From the NCBI GenBank assembly GCA_002385735.1, contig DGEB01000011.1, positions 3,281-19,660 of the forward strand: a stretch of DNA of 16,380 bases, read 5' to 3'. Below are positions 14,940 to 16,380 of the stretch, piece after piece. The position numbers and the translations under genes are program-made. How positions within the stretch are numbered: the first letter of the stretch is position 1; each line of letters begins with the position of its first letter. The notes below the pieces were generated by a model. That model was not told the origin of the DNA, made no database searches, and saw only the letters and a program-made list of their open reading frames with translations. This DNA comes from Peptococcaceae bacterium UBA3937 (GTDB taxonomy: Bacteria; Bacillota; Peptococcia; DRI-13; DTU073).

Positions 14940-15830
14940 ATGACCAATCGAAAAATGCCCCGCTTGGTTACCGCAATGATTACACCCTTTAAAAACGATT
15001 TAAGCGTTGATTATGAAGGGGCGCAAAAATTAGCTTTACAGTTGATTGAGGACGGAAACGAGGGAATAGTCGTATCCGGCACCACCGGTGAATCGCCTAA
15101 CCTAACTATGCAGGAAAAACTTGATTTATATAAAGCGGTTAAAGAGGCGGTAGGGCCCGAGGCATGGGTGATTGCTGGAACCGGCTCCAACTGCACCCGG
15201 GATAGCGTCAGCTTAACCGAAGAGGCTTCCAAACTTGGTGTGGACGGCGTGATGTTAGTAGCTCCTTATTACAATAAACCCAGTCAGGAAGGCTTGTACC
15301 AGCATTTTAAAACGGTCGCCTCCGCCACCGACCTTCCGGTGATCGTCTACAATGTGCCCGGCAGGACCTCCGCCAATATTCTCCCGGATACGGTGGCAAG
15401 ATTGGCTGCTGACGTGCCGAATATTATCGCCATCAAAGAAGCCTGTGGCAACATGGACCAGGTCACGGCACTGAAAAACGCGGTGCCCGAAAACTTTTTC
15501 GTTTACAGTGGTGATGACAGCATGACCTTACCCATGCTGGCCGTGGGCTGTTACGGTATCATCAGCGTGGTGGCCCATATCGCGGCAGCGGATATGCGCC
15601 GCATGATCGAAGCATACTTAATGGGCGACGTGCAATTAGCCAGCCAGCTGCATTTAAAACTGTTCCCCTTAATTAAAGCGATGTTCCTGACCACCAATCC
15701 TGTTCCCGTGAAAAAGGCTTTAGAGTTGTTAGGCCGTCCTTCCGGCAAAGTTCGTTTACCCCTGGTGGAAGCAACGGTGGCCGAAACCCAGGCTATTGCC
15801 GAGGCGATGAAAAAGGCCGGGGTTCTGTAA
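14940..15830 (+). CDS. dapA: 4-hydroxy-tetrahydrodipicolinate synthase
   Basis: A 296-residue class I aldolase-type TIM barrel that condenses pyruvate with aspartate semialdehyde, the committed step towards diaminopimelate, lysine and, in spore formers, dipicolinate. The Schiff-base Lys is K166 in AIKEACGN; the catalytic Tyr is Y137 in VYNVPGRT; T48/T49 in SGTTGE and Y111 in APYYNKP complete the proton relay. AAGGAGGG is 6 nt before ATG, and the gene begins 37 nt after dapB, so both are under the lysine riboswitch. Gene order dapB-dapA is the reverse of the reaction order. Aspartokinase and asd, which accompany dapA in Bacillus, are absent here. Confidence 0.97.
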   Translation: MTNRKMPRLVTAMITPFKNDLSVDYEGAQKLALQLIEDGNEGIVVSGTTGESPNLTMQEKLDLYKAVKEAVGPEAWVIAGTGSNCTRDSVSLTEEASKLGVDGVMLVAPYYNKPSQEGLYQHFKTVASATDLPVIVYNVPGRTSANILPDTVARLAADVPNIIAIKEACGNMDQVTALKNAVPENFFVYSGDDSMTLPMLAVGCYGIISVVAHIAAADMRRMIEAYLMGDVQLASQLHLKLFPLIKAMFLTTNPVPVKKALELLGRPSGKVRLPLVEATVAETQAIAEAMKKAGVL

Positions 15831-15836
15831 AGGAGC

Positions 15837-15885
15837 GCTTCTAGAGAAGCAGGGCTCGGGTCGAATTCAGACCCTTTGGTGCTTC
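15837..15885 (+). repeat. Nested inverted repeats after dapA
   Basis: Three overlapping pairings occur here: GCTTC/GAAGC (15837-15850, loop TAGA), GAAGCA (15846-15851) with TGCTTC (15880-15885), and GGGTC (15858-15862) with GACCC (15870-15874). The first two share GAAGC and cannot form together. No T-run follows. This may be a 3' structure of the dap mRNA; role unknown. Confidence 0.5.
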
Positions 15886-15899
15886 CTAATAAACTTTTC

Positions 15900-15961
15900 A
15901 GCAAAAAGGAATGCTTCCAAGAGCTTTTCTGTGAGGCATTAGCTTTTTGCTGTCATTTTTT
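15900..15961 (+). terminator. Terminator of the dap operon
   Basis: AGCAAAAAG (15900-15908) pairs with CTTTTTGCT (15943-15951), with AATGC (15910-15914) and GCATT (15936-15940) pairing inside. A six-T tract starts 4 nt after the stem (15956-15961). The loop is long (21 nt) and the T-run slightly displaced, so efficiency is uncertain. This lies within the 368-nt dapA-rnj gap. Confidence 0.65.
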
Positions 15962-15965
15962 CACC

Positions 15966-15994
15966 TTGTTAATTACATATTTTTGAGCTATAAT
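15966..15994 (+). promoter_or_regulatory. Sigma-A promoter upstream of rnj
   Basis: TTGTTA (15966-15971), 17-nt spacer, TATAAT (15989-15994). Initiation near 16001 gives a leader of about 198 nt before rnj, interrupted by a terminator-like hairpin. Confidence 0.8.
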
Positions 15995-16034
15995 AGTAAT
16001 AATGGAATTAAAAGCACGGTTATTTTAGGTATGA

Positions 16035-16074
16035 AAAACCTTCTGACCGGACTTTGATTGAGAAGGTTTTTTTT
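16035..16074 (+). terminator. Early terminator in the rnj leader (attenuator or small-RNA end)
   Basis: AAAACCTTCT (16035-16044) and AGAAGGTTTT (16061-16070) form a 10-bp stem with a 16-nt loop, continuing as an eight-T tract (16067-16074). It lies about 34-74 nt after the predicted start site and 125 nt before the RNase J start codon. Either most transcripts end here as a short RNA of roughly 74 nt, or the hairpin is a regulated attenuator for rnj. Confidence 0.8.
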
Positions 16075-16198
16075 CATATATTTTTTGGCATGGGCTCAGG
16101 AAGCGGAGCGATGCTTCTGTTGCTTTGTGCTAAAAAGAGCGAAGAAATAACCACTAAATTAGCAAAAATTAAATCATTTATGGATGAGGAGGCTTGTA

Positions 16199-16380
16199 AT
16201 GGCAGAAACTAATAAGCTAGCTTTAATTCCCCTGGGCGGCCTTGGGGAAATTGGGAAAAACATGATGGCTGTGCTTTGCAATGGAGAAATCATGGTCATT
16301 GATGCCGGCATGATGTTCCCAGAAGATGATATGCTGGGCATTGACATTGTGATCCCTGATTTTACCTATTTAATTGAAAA
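16199..16380 (+). CDS. rnj: Ribonuclease J (N-terminal part; cut by window edge)
   Basis: The first 60 residues of an RNase J, a beta-CASP metallo-beta-lactamase-fold endo/5'-3' exoribonuclease central to mRNA decay and rRNA maturation in Firmicutes. Visible family features are [12 protein letters not shown] (11-22), [17 protein letters not shown], and [10 protein letters not shown]; the HxHxDH metal motif lies beyond the edge. AGGAGG lies 6 nt before ATG. Position after dapA matches Bacillus rnjB (ymfA), though with few residues J1 and J2 cannot be separated, so the generic symbol is given. It has its own promoter and a leader with a terminator-like hairpin. Confidence 0.95.
   Translation, partial: MAETNKLALIPLGGLGEIGKNMMAVLCNGEIMVIDAGMMFPEDDMLGIDIVIPDFTYLIE

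Noticed and set aside
15856..15876. tRNA T-arm-like stretch around GGGTCGAATTC
   Set aside because: The pairing GGGTC/GACCC has a 7-nt loop but lacks the TTC loop start, and no acceptor, D or anticodon arms can be found around it.
15831..15965. T-box or other known riboswitch after dapA
   Set aside because: No T-box core sequence or specifier loop and no match to a riboswitch I know; the region is better read as 3' structure plus terminator.
16031..16057. Leader peptide MKNLLTGL overlapping the 5' arm of the rnj-leader terminator
   Set aside because: It would suit ribosome-mediated attenuation, but the only AGG is 2 nt from the ATG, too close to work as a ribosome site, and Leu control of RNase J has no logic here. 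Kept only as a possibility.
1..16380. CRISPR arrays, insertion sequences, integrase genes or phage genes
   Set aside because: No spaced direct repeats, transposase or integrase motifs, or target-site duplications were seen; apart from the ribF-rpsO insert the gene order is conserved chromosomal backbone.

Overview
The window is one continuous stretch of a Gram-positive chromosome, almost certainly an endospore-forming member of the Clostridia. All protein genes lie on the + strand. The order nusA-ylxR-ylxQ-infB-rbfA-nrnA-truB-ribF, rpsO-pnp-ylxY-(dacF)-mlpA-ymxH, dapB-dapA-rnj follows the Bacillus/Clostridia backbone, and ylxY, a dacF-like gene, mlpA and ymxH point to sporulation. Base composition is mixed and does not fix the genus.

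Layout. Positions 1-6516 hold the translation/RNA block: the acidic tail of NusA, YlxR, YlxQ, IF2, RbfA, NrnA, TruB and RibF, mostly overlapping or closely spaced. Positions 6517-7044 hold two unrecognised small genes (79 and 73 aa); the second resembles a DUF4258/RelE-like small protein. They interrupt the usual ribF-rpsO junction. Positions 7045-9814 hold rpsO and pnp, with a sigma-A promoter, a structured rpsO leader, a terminator behind each gene and a hairpin before pnp. Positions 9815-13772 hold the spore/envelope block: a degenerate polysaccharide deacetylase (YlxY), a short D,D-carboxypeptidase, an M16 peptidase, a small three-helix membrane protein and the PRC-barrel protein YmxH. Positions 13773-15830 hold a lysine-regulated unit: a sigma-A promoter, a complete lysine riboswitch with terminator, then dapB and dapA, consecutive steps of the diaminopimelate/lysine pathway. 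Positions 15831-16380 hold a structured intergenic region with a promoter followed by an early terminator, then the start of RNase J.

The most unusual signal is in the noncoding DNA. Upstream of the 79-aa gene, ylxY and the membrane-protein gene (13095), and in weaker form dacF, there is an inverted repeat. Its downstream arm covers, or in dacF abuts, the Shine-Dalgarno sequence. Its upstream arm lies at or just before a CATA-type -10-like sequence. The arm sequences differ from gene to gene but each is complementary to its own partner. Read-through RNA could therefore hide the ribosome site, while RNA started at the internal promoter would lack the upstream arm. This is inference, but the base pairing can be read directly, most strikingly at ylxY (14 pairs reaching the start codon).
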